From Candidatus Fimivivens faecavium (GTDB lineage: Bacteria; Bacillota; Clostridia; Oscillospirales; Ruminococcaceae), in assembly GCA_018716105.1 (NCBI GenBank), contig DVKH01000017.1, positions 1-64,000 of the forward strand: 64,000 bases of DNA, in the 5' to 3' direction. Under the pieces are notes generated by a model. The model was not told the DNA's origin. It was given only the letters and a program-made list of their open reading frames with translations, and did no database searches. How positions within the stretch are numbered: position 1 is the stretch's first letter; every line of letters begins with the position of its first letter. Below, in pieces: positions 1 through 8,690 of the stretch. The position numbers and the translations under genes were made by a program.

Positions 1-90
1 AGCTTTGACGATAAGCGCAAGGTGGTTGATATTCTCATATCACAAATTGACGCTACCAGTGAGGAAGTTACAATCCACTGGAAAATCTAA
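1..90 (+). CDS. Large serine recombinase, C-terminal end (partial)
   Basis: An open frame enters from the left edge and ends in TAA at 88-90. Its last 30 codons read like the usual C-terminus of resolvase/invertase-type site-specific recombinases of Clostridial mobile elements (a SFDDKRKVVD stretch, then a terminal VTIHWKI). Only the tail is visible, so catalytic residues cannot be checked. It places the R-M genes that follow directly beside a recombinase gene. The assignment rests on resemblance of a short tail and is moderate. Confidence 0.55.
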   Translation, partial: SFDDKRKVVDILISQIDATSEEVTIHWKI

Positions 91-186
91 AATCTTTTCA
101 CTTGGCATTATGCCTTTGTAAAAAATAGTTAAACTTTTTAGAGCATGAGGTAGAGTACAATGGTAAAGTTTTCAATATACGGGGGA

Positions 187-215
187 TTGTAGAAATTTTA
201 AAAAACTGGTACAAT
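187..215 (+). promoter_or_regulatory. Promoter of the cytosine methyltransferase
   Basis: A TTGTAG box at 187-192 and a TACAAT box at 210-215 are separated by 17 bp, in AT-rich DNA just upstream of the GTG start at 239. This fits a sigma-A promoter with a leader of about 15-20 nt. Confidence 0.5.
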
Positions 216-238
216 ATCATAGATTGCGAGGTGATGGC

Positions 239-1294
239 GTGAACGCAATATCCCTTTTTTCGGGTTCCGGAGGAATGGATATCGGTTTTGAAAGAGCTGG
301 CGTATCCATACTTTGGGCAAACGAGTTAAATTCTGATGCCGTAGAGACTTATAGGGCAAATCACCCACATACCTATGTGGAACATGCTGATATTCGAGAA
401 GCAAAAAAAGGCCTCTGCAAATATAGTAGCAAAAATATTCAATTGGTATTTGGCGGCCCCCCTTGTCAAGGATTTTCGGTGGCGGGGAAAATGGACCCGG
501 CCGACGAACGCAGCACAATGATCTGGGAATTTTTTGATGTTGTTGAGATGGTGTCGCCCCAGTTTTTTGTGATGGAGAATGTCAAAGCTCTTGGTGAGCT
601 AGCCCGTTGGAAACAGGTACGAGATAAAATTTTTGATCGTGCAAGAAAGTTAGGGTATTACTGCTTCAGTAGAATATTGAATGCTGCTGATTTTGGAGTT
701 CCTCAAAAAAGAGAGCGCGTCTTTTTTATTGGAGTACATAACAGCGGCATAAACATCGAGAGTACATTTGATGCTATTATTGAAAGCAAAAAGAAGCCAA
801 GATTGACGTTGAGAGATTGCCTTCTTAGCGTTGGGGTAGCGGGAACTTCCGAAAATCCTCTTTCTTGTACAGCCAAAATTTCTTTAGCCACAAATCCAGT
901 CATTAGAAAGTCCCCATATGCAGGGATGCTTTTCAATGGGATGGGAAGGCCACTCGATCTTGAAGGGCAGTCTAATACATTGCCCGCCTCAATGGGCGGA
1001 AACAAAACGCCAATTGTAGATGAAAAATTGCTTCATGACCCTTCCGCTGAAAATTGGGTTGAAAAATACCATAGATCTTTAGTGAATAACTCTGTGAATC
1101 AGGAAAGTTCAATACCCAATTTCTTACGCCGTCTAACAATTAAGGAAGCTGCCGCAATACAGACTTTCCCTCCAGACTATATATTCCGAGGCGGCAAATC
1201 ATCTATCTATCGACAAATTGGAAATGCTGTTCCGTGCAATTTAGCCCAATGTGTTGCAGAAGCAGTTATTGAGTTAGAAACCCATATCAAATGA
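239..1294 (+). CDS. DNA (cytosine-5) methyltransferase of a type II R-M system
   Basis: Methylates C5 of cytosine within a short recognition site using S-adenosylmethionine. All landmark motifs are present in order: motif I LFSGSGGMDIGF at the N-terminus, motif IV GGPPCQGFS with the catalytic Cys, motif VI MENV, motif VIII QKRERVFF, and motifs IX-X with RRLTIKEAAAIQTFP and the closing QIGNAVP. The length is 351 aa, usual for the family. The frame stays open upstream to a TTG at 224, but the GTG at 239 has a GAGGTG ribosome binding site and puts motif I where the family has it. It converges on the putative endonuclease at 1341-2426 across a shared hairpin. The recognition sequence cannot be read from the protein. 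Confidence 0.95.
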   Translation: MNAISLFSGSGGMDIGFERAGVSILWANELNSDAVETYRANHPHTYVEHADIREAKKGLCKYSSKNIQLVFGGPPCQGFSVAGKMDPADERSTMIWEFFDVVEMVSPQFFVMENVKALGELARWKQVRDKIFDRARKLGYYCFSRILNAADFGVPQKRERVFFIGVHNSGINIESTFDAIIESKKKPRLTLRDCLLSVGVAGTSENPLSCTAKISLATNPVIRKSPYAGMLFNGMGRPLDLEGQSNTLPASMGGNKTPIVDEKLLHDPSAENWVEKYHRSLVNNSVNQESSIPNFLRRLTIKEAAAIQTFPPDYIFRGGKSSIYRQIGNAVPCNLAQCVAEAVIELETHIK

Positions 1295-1301
1295 ACAGAT
1301 G

Positions 1302-1342
1302 ACAAATGGCCGGTTGGATGATCCAACTGGCCATTTGTTTTT
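1302..1342. terminator. Bidirectional terminator between methyltransferase and endonuclease
   Basis: A long inverted repeat (acaaatggcc paired with ggccatttgt, plus an inner GTTGG/CCAAC) lies between the convergent stop codons and is followed by a T-run on the plus strand. The outermost bases overlap the end of the endonuclease gene. Confidence 0.8.
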
Positions 1343-2426
1343 ATGCCCCAATTACTTCTTGGAGCGAATCATTCCAAGCAGTTTTTACTGCAGCAGGAAC
1401 ACTATCCTGCCGAAGAAGCGTTAGCATATGGTTCGTAAACCGCTGCCGCGTCTCAACATTTCCTGCGATAAATGCCGAAAGGACAAAATTGCTCAGCTTA
1501 ATAAAGTTAATGTCATATCCCTGAGCGAAATACACTTTAGCGGCACTGTAGGCGCCTTCCTCAGGGGCAGTGGCCGTATAAACGAAAAGATAATCTTTTA
1601 CATCGCTGATAGCGATTTTTGTGTTAAATGTGGTAACAACTCGCGTCTCATTTATTGGCCTTTCGGTAACCTCGATAGCCTTGACAATCTGTCCATTGCT
1701 AAAAATTGTGATATCCCCCGGAGCGCCAGTAGCGCCATCCGCAGCATTTATTCCTTGATAGTTGATTTCCCACCCACAGGAATACTGATCGTTAATAGTT
1801 TGAAAAACTGCTATGGTAACTAACATCGGCAAAAGCCCGCCACTTTGGTTATGCAGGAGAGTATTCAAAAAAACTTGATATTGTTCCACACTCATTCTTG
1901 CAATTCCAGCTAACTGAATGTTAGACTTCTCCCGGAGAATAATAAACCTTTTAAGCAGGCATGAAAGAAATGCTTTTTTATCATCTTCACTATCTGCGAC
2001 TTCAATTGCGCTCATTATAACTAGCATAGCATCGTATCCATGCTGATCACGAAGACCCGAGCGCGTTGATTCATCTAGTCTAACATTCCGGCGGAAAGTT
2101 GCCAAATATGGTCCTTTGGAGCAAGGAATTTGCTTTGACATCAAAAATGGATTTATTACTTGTTCATCAAGGGTTCTGCCATTAAATGCGGCGGGACCTT
2201 GTTTTACATATGGTAAGCGGATATTTACAGTTGGATTAATAATGTGTACTAGTGCACACCCCAGCAAAACCTCTCTATAGGATTGTGTTTTTGATTCAAA
2301 TACGATATCTAATGCGTCTTCGTATCTTTCCAGCAGTTGTATTGTTGTATGTGAGCATTGTTGTAGCGTTTCGGAAAAAGTTTCATTCAATACACGTCTA
2401 GCTTCGTCGTAGTCTATTATTGGCAT
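1341..2426 (-). CDS. Putative type II restriction endonuclease (SacI-like family)
   Basis: A 361-aa protein with no membrane segments, located between a C5 methyltransferase and a small XRE regulator, the classic layout of a type II restriction-modification locus. The central stretch GPAAFNGRTLDEQVINPF and the later GAPGDITIF...AIEVTERP resemble the SacI-type endonuclease family. The GD and E-V-T positions could be a degenerate PD-(D/E)XK core, but the usual catalytic Lys is not obvious. Nuclease identity rests mainly on neighbours. If it is SacI-like, recognition of GAGCTC is possible but unproven. It starts 19 nt after the stop of the regulator gene and is probably co-transcribed with it. 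Confidence 0.65.
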   Translation of the reverse strand: MPIIDYDEARRVLNETFSETLQQCSHTTIQLLERYEDALDIVFESKTQSYREVLLGCALVHIINPTVNIRLPYVKQGPAAFNGRTLDEQVINPFLMSKQIPCSKGPYLATFRRNVRLDESTRSGLRDQHGYDAMLVIMSAIEVADSEDDKKAFLSCLLKRFIILREKSNIQLAGIARMSVEQYQVFLNTLLHNQSGGLLPMLVTIAVFQTINDQYSCGWEINYQGINAADGATGAPGDITIFSNGQIVKAIEVTERPINETRVVTTFNTKIAISDVKDYLFVYTATAPEEGAYSAAKVYFAQGYDINFIKLSNFVLSAFIAGNVETRQRFTNHMLTLLRQDSVPAAVKTAWNDSLQEVIGA

Positions 2427-2445
2427 CTTATTATTCCTCCATTTG

Positions 2446-2694
2446 TCAAAGCTTTTCGTCCGTGTCCTTCGTTACAAAAAGCTGATATGGTTGTACTTCC
2501 AAGGCTTTTGCAAGATTGCCGATTTTCTCAAGCGTTATATTCCGGCGGCAATTTTCAATATCACTGATATAGGATCGGTTTGCTAGCGCATCCTCTTCGA
2601 TTTGAAAACATCTTTCGGCAAGCTCTTCTTGTGTTAGCCCAAGGCGATCTCTGTAAAGTCGAACATTCTTTGCGAAAATCTCTTCTATCCCCAT
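2446..2694 (-). CDS. XRE-family controller protein of the R-M locus
   Basis: An 82-aa helix-turn-helix protein (RLYRDRLGLTQEELAERC followed by SYISDIENCRRNITLEK) that is almost all DNA-binding domain, as in R-M controller (C) proteins that time endonuclease expression. The ATG at 2694 was chosen over one 18 nt upstream because GGGAG lies at good spacing before it. It is directly upstream of the endonuclease on the same strand. The control role is inferred from context. No C-box was identified with confidence. Confidence 0.8.
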   Translation of the reverse strand: MGIEEIFAKNVRLYRDRLGLTQEELAERCFQIEEDALANRSYISDIENCRRNITLEKIGNLAKALEVQPYQLFVTKDTDEKL

Positions 2695-2764
2695 GTAAAC
2701 CACTCCCTGCATTTAGATGATAGTGGCCAACCCTTATAAGTAACATTTTCTATTCATGTCACTT

Positions 2765-3046
2765 ATAAGACTCAGCCATTAAAAAAGGCGCCGCCACCGG
2801 AGAAAACTCCAGCGCCCAACATTGGAAAAAAGTTCCGGGCAAAGCGTCGAAGAGCGCCGCCACATGCAGGACCACGGAGGCAGTCTCCGCCATGCTGCCC
2901 ATCAGATACCGGCTGTCCGTCCGGGGTTAGTTCATCAGCTTCTAACCATAGAGCGATTGGGCGTTGTCCAGGGTTTGCTTGGACGTGCAGCCGAACACCC
3001 GGTTCGTCTCCCGCTGCAAGGTGGCGAGGCTGAATGTCATGGCCAT
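2765..3046 (-). pseudogene. Decayed GC-rich coding fragment
   Basis: On the minus strand an ATG at 3046 opens a protein-like frame (MAMTFSLATLQRETNRVFG) that meets TAG where Trp (TGG) would fit, then TAA. Coding-like sequence continues in another frame toward 2765. The GC-rich composition contrasts with the AT-rich genes on both sides. I read it as the relic of a gene from another element. The family is not recognised. Confidence 0.3.
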
Positions 3047-3077
3047 CAGCCTCACTATCCGCCCCCCTCAAAATAGC

Positions 3078-3110
3078 CGCCGGCCCTGGATGTGATACCC
3101 AGGGCCGGCG
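3078..3110. repeat. GC-rich inverted repeat
   Basis: GCCGGCCCTGG and CCAGGGCCGGC are separated by a short AT-containing loop. No T-run follows closely, so terminator function is uncertain. It lies upstream of the DUF2806-type gene. Confidence 0.4.
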
Positions 3111-3223
3111 CGATACTCTTTGCAAAATTCTGTTTTCAGTGATTATTCATTTTTCAAAGTGATCTCCTTTCATTGCACATAATTCTTATATATGGTATAT
3201 TTAGCATAAAGGAGGTGTCGCAC

Positions 3224-4102
3224 ATGGATGGTCAAGAAGGAACAAATTTACCTGGGCTTGCTAACAATTTAAGTGAAGCCGCCAAAAATACCATTGCAAT
3301 TATCGAAAGCTTCTTGAACCCTCGAGGCTTAAATCTGGCAATACAGGAAGGCCACAAGAAAATCATTGAATCATATATGGAAAGAACTGATATTGATGAG
3401 TATGATAAAATCGCTTTTCTCGCCAGTTATAAAAGGTTAATTAAAGAATACAAAAACTGCAAAAAAGTTGCGGATATGGCTATATCTGAAATAGGTGAAG
3501 ATGCACGGCCGGAAGATATCGATGAAGATTGGTTCACTTTCTTTTTCGATAAAGTTCGACTTGTTTCAGATGAATCTGTTCAATCCATGTGGACTAAGAT
3601 TCTCGCCAATGAAGTAAACAGTCCGGGAAGCTATTCAAAGGCACTACTTCATACGCTTTCCATTATGGGAGCAAATCAAGCAAATCTGTTTTGCAATATT
3701 GCTAGATTCTGTATGTATGAGTATAAAAACGAAGGAATGATCCATCCATTTATCTTTATTGCAACAAATGTTGAAGCCTATAACAGATCAAGAATCGATT
3801 CATCCGGCCTAGTTGAGCTAGAGCAGCTGGGGTTAATTCACTGCGATTTTAAAGATGAGTTTGTGTTCTTAAACAAAAAAGTTTTAAGATATGGAAACAA
3901 AGTGATTGAATTATATGGAGATCCTAATAACGAGAACAAAATAAGTGCCGGAAATGTACGGTTTACGCAAAACGGGCTGACCCTTTTCAGCATAGTTGGG
4001 AGTTCATTTAAAAGATACCGTGCAGATATTTTGGACTTTACAATTTCCAAACTCCAGCATCGCAATTGTCGCGTTATTGTCAACAACAAATTGATAGTCT
4101 AG
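3224..4102 (+). CDS. DUF2806-type protein (Abi-alpha-like)
   Basis: A 292-aa soluble protein with the hallmark of the DUF2806/Abi-alpha group: an acidic DEDWFTFFFDK stretch, then SDESVQSMWTKILANEV and NSPGSYSKALL. The biochemical function of DUF2806 is not established. Related Abi-alpha proteins are annotated as abortive-infection factors. The ATG at 3224 follows AGGAGG by about 8 nt and was preferred to an upstream in-frame ATG at 3173. It is AT-rich and sits beside the R-M genes, so a phage-defence role is plausible but is only guilt by association. Confidence 0.65.
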   Translation: MDGQEGTNLPGLANNLSEAAKNTIAIIESFLNPRGLNLAIQEGHKKIIESYMERTDIDEYDKIAFLASYKRLIKEYKNCKKVADMAISEIGEDARPEDIDEDWFTFFFDKVRLVSDESVQSMWTKILANEVNSPGSYSKALLHTLSIMGANQANLFCNIARFCMYEYKNEGMIHPFIFIATNVEAYNRSRIDSSGLVELEQLGLIHCDFKDEFVFLNKKVLRYGNKVIELYGDPNNENKISAGNVRFTQNGLTLFSIVGSSFKRYRADILDFTISKLQHRNCRVIVNNKLIV

Positions 4103-4539
4103 GACAGTTTTTTCTTTGAAAAGACTTATATCTGACTTGGCTGTGACAGCCCTCAACGGCTATTTCCAAATATCTGAAAAGTAAAGGATGTCCGTATCTC
4201 CGGAAACTGTGTTGGGTTGCATATAAGCCTGCGCCGATGCTCCTCTGTTCTATCAGGCCAAGCGGCAGGGCTGAGAGGGTAAAAAACATAATGGCCTCCA
4301 AAACATACCGGCATTTTTACAGCGCATAAGGACTCCCGCGCGGGTTTGCTGCCAATAATCTGCCGGCTTAACCCTACAGGCGCCCCGTCATGAGGCGGCA
4401 TTTTAAGGGATTTAGCCAGTTTGGCCAGACGCCGGGTGAGCTTATTTACAATAAAAACCACCGGAAGCAATTAGGTGGACATTGTGCGAAGCCGAACCCC
4501 CGCCTCTCGTTTGAGAGGCGGGGGTTCGTATCTAAGGAT
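4103..4539. other. Intergenic region without a convincing gene
   Basis: About 440 bp separate the AT-rich accessory block from the GC-rich housekeeping block. Several short frames overlap here on both strands, but none has a ribosome binding site or a recognisable product. Stretches on the minus strand look protein-like but broken, suggesting decayed coding DNA. The only clear signal is the hairpin at 4494-4527. Confidence 0.5.
4494..4527 (-). terminator. Hairpin downstream of the phosphoribosyltransferase gene
   Basis: A perfect 15-bp stem (gaacccccgcctctc / gagaggcgggggttc) with a 4-base loop, 13 bp past the stop at 4540. The following T-run is weak, so termination efficiency is uncertain. 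Confidence 0.6.
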
Positions 4540-5079
4540 TTACCGATGAAACAGCGGGAGCGGCGCAAGGAAGATGATATCGTCCCGTTTGGCCGCGTCG
4601 CCCTCGGCGAGGACCGCCGCGCTCGCGACGATATTCCCCTCGGCCTTTTCGACCAGTTGGCGGAGCGCTGCAAGCGAATCCCCGGTCGAGATCACGTCGT
4701 CTACGATCAGCACCCGCCTGCCGCGCAGGCTTTTCATGTCGTCGATGTCGATGACAAGGGTCTGCACCTGCTCGGTGGTGATCGACTTGACCTTCACCTC
4801 GATCGGGCGGCTCATATAGAGCTTCTGGCTTTTCCGCGCAAGCAGATACCGTTTCCCGCTCTGCCGCGAAATCTCATAGGCGAGCGGGATCCCCTTCGAC
4901 TCCGCCGTGATCAGCACATCGAACTCCGGCACCCGCGCAAGGAGTTCTTTCGCGCAGGCGATGGTCAGCTCCACATCCGAAAACATGATAAACGCCGCAA
5001 TCGAGAGGTGTTCGTCCACCGGACAGAGCGGCAGCTCCCGCACAAGCCCCGCTACTTTGAGTTGATAGGTTTCGTTCAT
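4540..5079 (-). CDS. Phosphoribosyltransferase, adenine-type (Apt-like)
   Basis: A type I phosphoribosyltransferase of 179 aa. The PRPP-binding loop is VLIVDDVISTGDSL near residue 130, and the N-terminal half has the Apt-like ITAESKGIPLAYEIS stretch. Apt converts adenine plus PRPP to AMP in purine salvage. Substrate choice cannot be proved from sequence, and xanthine or another purine base is possible. It is the first of three minus-strand genes reading toward 4540 (alaS, HIT, this gene), so it may be read from the same transcript. Confidence 0.75.
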   Translation of the reverse strand: MNETYQLKVAGLVRELPLCPVDEHLSIAAFIMFSDVELTIACAKELLARVPEFDVLITAESKGIPLAYEISRQSGKRYLLARKSQKLYMSRPIEVKVKSITTEQVQTLVIDIDDMKSLRGRRVLIVDDVISTGDSLAALRQLVEKAEGNIVASAAVLAEGDAAKRDDIIFLAPLPLFHR

Positions 5080-5112
5080 CGAAGCATCCCCCTTCTCTCT
5101 GGTTGCGTAAGA

Positions 5113-5451
5113 TCAGCCGGGCGGCCAGCCGAGATTCCGGCCCGCGAGCAGATGGAAGTGCAGATGCCCGACCGACTGCCCGCCCTCTTCGCCGCAGTTG
5201 GTGACGACGCGAAATCCCTTTTCGAGCTTGAGTTCCTCTGCGATCCGGGCAATCGCCTCATAAATATGCGCAACCTCGCCGCTGTTATCCGCTGTAATCT
5301 CCGCAGCCGAGGCGATGTGCTTTTTCGGGATCACAACGATATGAACCGGCGCCTTGGGGTCGATGTCGTAAAACGCGAGGACTTTTTCATCCTCAAAAAC
5401 CTTTTTGGACGGGATTTCCCCCGCCGCAATGCCGCAGAACAGACAATCCAT
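5113..5451 (-). CDS. HIT (histidine triad, HINT-like) family protein
   Basis: A 112-aa cytosolic nucleotide hydrolase/transferase of the HINT branch. The C-terminal triad reads HLHFHLL, and the N-terminus carries CLFCGIAAGEIPS with a possible zinc-binding CxxC. HINT proteins hydrolyse purine nucleotide phosphoramidates. An AAAGGAG site precedes the ATG. It lies between alaS and the Apt-like gene with short gaps, which fits one transcription unit. Confidence 0.9.
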   Translation of the reverse strand: MDCLFCGIAAGEIPSKKVFEDEKVLAFYDIDPKAPVHIVVIPKKHIASAAEITADNSGEVAHIYEAIARIAEELKLEKGFRVVTNCGEEGGQSVGHLHFHLLAGRNLGWPPG

Positions 5452-5479
5452 GAAGCCTCTCCTTTCCGGTCAGCCGGCT

Positions 5480-8203
5480 TTATTCCTTCTCCCGGCCCTT
5501 TTTGCCGGATTTCTCCGCGTGGTCCTTCGCCGCGTCTTTCGCGCGGGCAATCATGTTGGAAACCATTTCGCCCGCCTTCGCCACCGCTTCGTCCACCTTA
5601 AAGATCTCGCTCGTCCCGCCCATCGCGGAATCCGGGCGTCCGCCGCCCGAACCGCCGATCTGCGCGGTCAGCTCCTTGATCAGCTTTCCGGCGTGCACGC
5701 CGCGGCTCACCGCTTCCTTCCCCGCAACCGCGAGGATCGAAGCCTTCTGATCGTTGATCGAGGTGAGAACCGCCACAATCGGCTCGGCCCGCTCCTTAAT
5801 CCGGTCGCCGAGCAGCCGGAGCGCGTCGGGCTTCGAGCCGTTGAACGCCGCGGTGATCACCCGTACGCCGTCGACCTCGGCCGCATTCTCGAACAGGCCG
5901 TCGAGCTGGCTCGCCGCGAGCTTCGAGGAAAGCTGCTCGATCTCCCGCTCGTTGTCCCTGAGCTGCTGCGAGAGCGACGCGGCCTTCGCCGCGAGGTCCG
6001 CGCCCGGCCCGGCCTTGAGGTTATCGGCCACCGCCGAAAGCTGCCCCTCCACGTCTTTCAGGTATTTGAGCACGCCTGTTCCGGTCACCGCCTCAATCCG
6101 GCGGACGCCCGCGGCAACCGAGGATTCCCTCACGATCTTGAACACGCCGATCTGCGCGGTGTTCGGCACATGGGTTCCGCCGCAGAGTTCAATCGACCTT
6201 CCGCCCGCGTTGACCACCCGGACGGTGTCGCCGTATTTCTCGGAGAACAGCGCCATCGCGCCGATCTTCTTCGCCTCTTCAATCGGCATCTCCTGCACCA
6301 CGACAGGAAGCGCGTCAAAGATCATCTCATTGACGATATTCTCCACCCGTTCGATTTCTTCCGGCGTCATCGCCTGGAAATGCGTGAAGTCGAACCGGCA
6401 GCATTCGTCGTCCACCAGCTGGCCGGCCTGATGCACATGGTCGCCGAGCACCGAGCGCAGCGCCGCCTGCATCAGATGCGCCGCCGTATGGTTGCGCGCG
6501 ACAGCCGAACGGCGCGGGCGCGCAAACGCGGCGGTTACGGCGTCGCCGCTGACAAAGCCTCCGGCCTTCATCTCGCCGATGTGGAGGATCTGGCCGGTCG
6601 GGGATTTTTTGCAGTCGTAGACCTCGAAGATGCTCTTTCCGTCCGAGATCATGCCCATGTCGCCGGCCTGCCCGCCGCTCTCGGCATAGAACGGGGTTTT
6701 ATCGAGGACGATGGCCGCCTTCTGCCCGGCGGAAACGGCGTCGGCCAGTTTCCCGTCCGCGACAATCGCCCGGATCACCGCTTTGCAGTCGAGCTTCTGA
6801 TAGCCCACAAATCCGGTCGGGCCCTCAAGCGCAGAGAGGAGGTCCGCCTCCCAGCTCACGTCCCCGAGCTTCGCGCGGGCCGCCCTAGCGCGCTCGCGCT
6901 GCTCCTTCATGAGCTGATAGAATTCCTCTTCGTTGAGGGTAATCTGGTGTTCGCCCAAAATCTCGCGCGTCAGGTCGATCGGGAACCCGAAGGTGTCGTA
7001 GAGCTTAAAAGCGAGGTCGCCCGGCATCTCCTTGCGGGCGCTCATCTCGTGCTCAATCCGGTCGACGATCGAGTTTAAAAGCTCCATGCCCTGCCCGATG
7101 GTCTTTTCAAACCGCTCCTCCTCCATCCGGATGACCTTGACGATATAATCGCGGTTTTCCTCGAGCTGGGGATAGGCGGTTTTGTTTTCGTCGATCACCG
7201 TCTCGGCGGCCTTGTAGAGGAACGGCCCGTCCACGCCGAGAAGCCGTCCGTGCCGCGCCGCGCGCCGCAGAAGCCGCCTGAGGACGTAGCCTCTCCCTTC
7301 GTTCGAGGGGAGCACGCCGTCCCCGACCAGCATGACGGTCGAGCGGATGTGGTCGGTAATCACCCGGAGCGAAACGTCTTTCTTCTCGTTTTCCTTGTAC
7401 TGCACGCCGGCGATCTCGCAGATGCGGCCCATAATCTTTGCGACGGTGTCGACCTCAAAGAGGTTTTCCACACCCTGCATGATGCAGGCGATCCGCTCGA
7501 GGCCCATTCCGGTGTCGATGTTCGGATGCTCGAGCGGGGTATAATTTCCCTTTCCGTCGGAATTAAACTGCGTAAAGACCAGGTTCCAGAACTCCACATA
7601 ACGGTCGCAGTCGCACCCGACCGCGCAGGTCGGGCTTCCGCAGCTGTATTCGGGTCCGCGGTCGTAGTAGATTTCCGAGCACGGGCCGCAGGGGCCGGAA
7701 CCAATCTCCCAGAAGTTGTCCTCTCTCCCCAGCCGTACCATGCGGTCGGGGCTCACCCCGACCTCGTTCACCCAGATGTCCCACGCCTCGTCGTCGTCGA
7801 GATAGACCGATACCCAAAGGCGGTCCACTGGAATCTCGAGTTCTTTCGTGATGAACTCCCAGGCCCAGGCCGTCGCTTCGCGCTTAAAGTAGTCGCCGAA
7901 CGAGAAGTTTCCGAGCATCTCGAAATAGGTCCCGTGCCGCGCCGTCTTGCCGACCCGCTCGATGTCGGGGGTGCGGATGCATTTCTGGCAGGAGGCCGCG
8001 CGGTTGTTGGGTATGGTTTCGAGCCCCATAAAATACTTCTTGAGCGGCGCCATGCCGGAGTTGATCAGCAGAAGGCTGTTGTCGTCCCGCGGCACAAGCG
8101 GCGCGCTCGGCAAAATCGTATGCCCCTTCGATTCAAAAAAGGCGAGGAACTTCGAGCGAAGTTCGTTAAGTCCTGTCCATTTCATCGTTCCTGTCACATC
8201 CAT
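5480..8203 (-). CDS. alaS: Alanyl-tRNA synthetase
   Basis: Charges tRNA-Ala. At about 900 aa it is full length. The class II catalytic domain is N-terminal (MKWTGLNELRSKFLAFFE, then a SMAPLK-like segment), followed by the editing domain with HTAAH and CGGTHVP zinc/metal motifs and a C-terminal DHHA1/glycine-rich region (GGSGGGRPDSAMGG). Two ATGs compete: 8203, and 8185, whose product begins MKWTGLNELR as in most homologues. The ribosome binding sites do not decide clearly. Expression is controlled by the T-box upstream (8286-8528). Confidence 0.97.
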   Translation of the reverse strand: MDVTGTMKWTGLNELRSKFLAFFESKGHTILPSAPLVPRDDNSLLLINSGMAPLKKYFMGLETIPNNRAASCQKCIRTPDIERVGKTARHGTYFEMLGNFSFGDYFKREATAWAWEFITKELEIPVDRLWVSVYLDDDEAWDIWVNEVGVSPDRMVRLGREDNFWEIGSGPCGPCSEIYYDRGPEYSCGSPTCAVGCDCDRYVEFWNLVFTQFNSDGKGNYTPLEHPNIDTGMGLERIACIMQGVENLFEVDTVAKIMGRICEIAGVQYKENEKKDVSLRVITDHIRSTVMLVGDGVLPSNEGRGYVLRRLLRRAARHGRLLGVDGPFLYKAAETVIDENKTAYPQLEENRDYIVKVIRMEEERFEKTIGQGMELLNSIVDRIEHEMSARKEMPGDLAFKLYDTFGFPIDLTREILGEHQITLNEEEFYQLMKEQRERARAARAKLGDVSWEADLLSALEGPTGFVGYQKLDCKAVIRAIVADGKLADAVSAGQKAAIVLDKTPFYAESGGQAGDMGMISDGKSIFEVYDCKKSPTGQILHIGEMKAGGFVSGDAVTAAFARPRRSAVARNHTAAHLMQAALRSVLGDHVHQAGQLVDDECCRFDFTHFQAMTPEEIERVENIVNEMIFDALPVVVQEMPIEEAKKIGAMALFSEKYGDTVRVVNAGGRSIELCGGTHVPNTAQIGVFKIVRESSVAAGVRRIEAVTGTGVLKYLKDVEGQLSAVADNLKAGPGADLAAKAASLSQQLRDNEREIEQLSSKLAASQLDGLFENAAEVDGVRVITAAFNGSKPDALRLLGDRIKERAEPIVAVLTSINDQKASILAVAGKEAVSRGVHAGKLIKELTAQIGGSGGGRPDSAMGGTSEIFKVDEAVAKAGEMVSNMIARAKDAAKDHAEKSGKKGREKE

Positions 8204-8285
8204 TCCTTTTCTTCAAAACGGCCCGCGCTTTCGGCGGCGGCCGTTCTTCTCTAAAAACGTATTTTTTCCGCTTTTCGCTTAAAAA

Positions 8286-8528
8286 TAGAAAAAGCCCCCG
8301 TCACTCATGGGACGAAAGCTCTCCGCGGTACCACCCAAATTGCCGCGCCGCCCGGGCACAGCCTCTCGAACCGGCTTAACGCGCCGCCTGACGCCATGGC
8401 TCTTCGCCGCAGTGCTCCGGAAGCGGCGCCCCGCGCCAGCCAGTGGGCGCTTTCACCAGCAGCCGCCCTCTCTGAAAAAGACCAAACACGGTTAACTTCC
8501 ATCAAAGCATCTAAATTATTCAGAATGC
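8286..8528 (-). promoter_or_regulatory. T-box leader of alaS
   Basis: On the minus strand the leader contains the conserved T-box sequence AATTTGGGTGGTACCGCGG (8323-8341), which pairs with the uncharged tRNA acceptor end in the antiterminator. It is followed by a GC-rich terminator hairpin and T-run at about 8288-8320. Upstream, a GGTGAAAG element of the specifier stem region is visible. It should read tRNA-Ala because alaS follows. The specifier triplet was not assigned. Confidence 0.92.
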
Positions 8529-8534
8529 TCCCTT

Positions 8535-8563
8535 ATTATATCGGCGGTATGCGAGAATGTCAA
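8535..8563 (-). promoter_or_regulatory. Promoter of the alaS T-box transcript
   Basis: Consensus sigma-A promoter on the minus strand: TTGACA at 8558-8563 and TATAAT at 8535-8540 with exactly 17 bp between. Start of transcription is expected near 8528. Confidence 0.85.
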
Positions 8564-8582
8564 GGGAGATCGGCCCCATTGA

Positions 8583-8612
8583 TTGCGCCCCGGCCTTTCG
8601 ATATGATATAAT
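8583..8612 (+). promoter_or_regulatory. Likely promoter of pfp
   Basis: A perfect TATAAT box at 8607-8612 on the plus strand with a weak TTGCGC -35 at 8583-8588 (18-bp spacing), divergent from the alaS promoter. Confidence 0.5.
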
Positions 8613-8690
8613 TTGGCAAAACGAGGCGTTTTCCACGGCGCGCCCGGCTCTGCCGGCAAAATACGGAACAGAAAAAACAGAGGTGCAGAT

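Noticed and set aside
4390..5601. A 403-codon plus-strand frame opposite the Apt-like and HIT genes
   Set aside because: Both minus-strand genes under it have clear family motifs and ribosome binding sites. The plus-strand product has none.
5405..8254. Long plus-strand frames opposite alaS
   Set aside because: Shadow frames over an intact alaS. The mirrored codon usage explains them.
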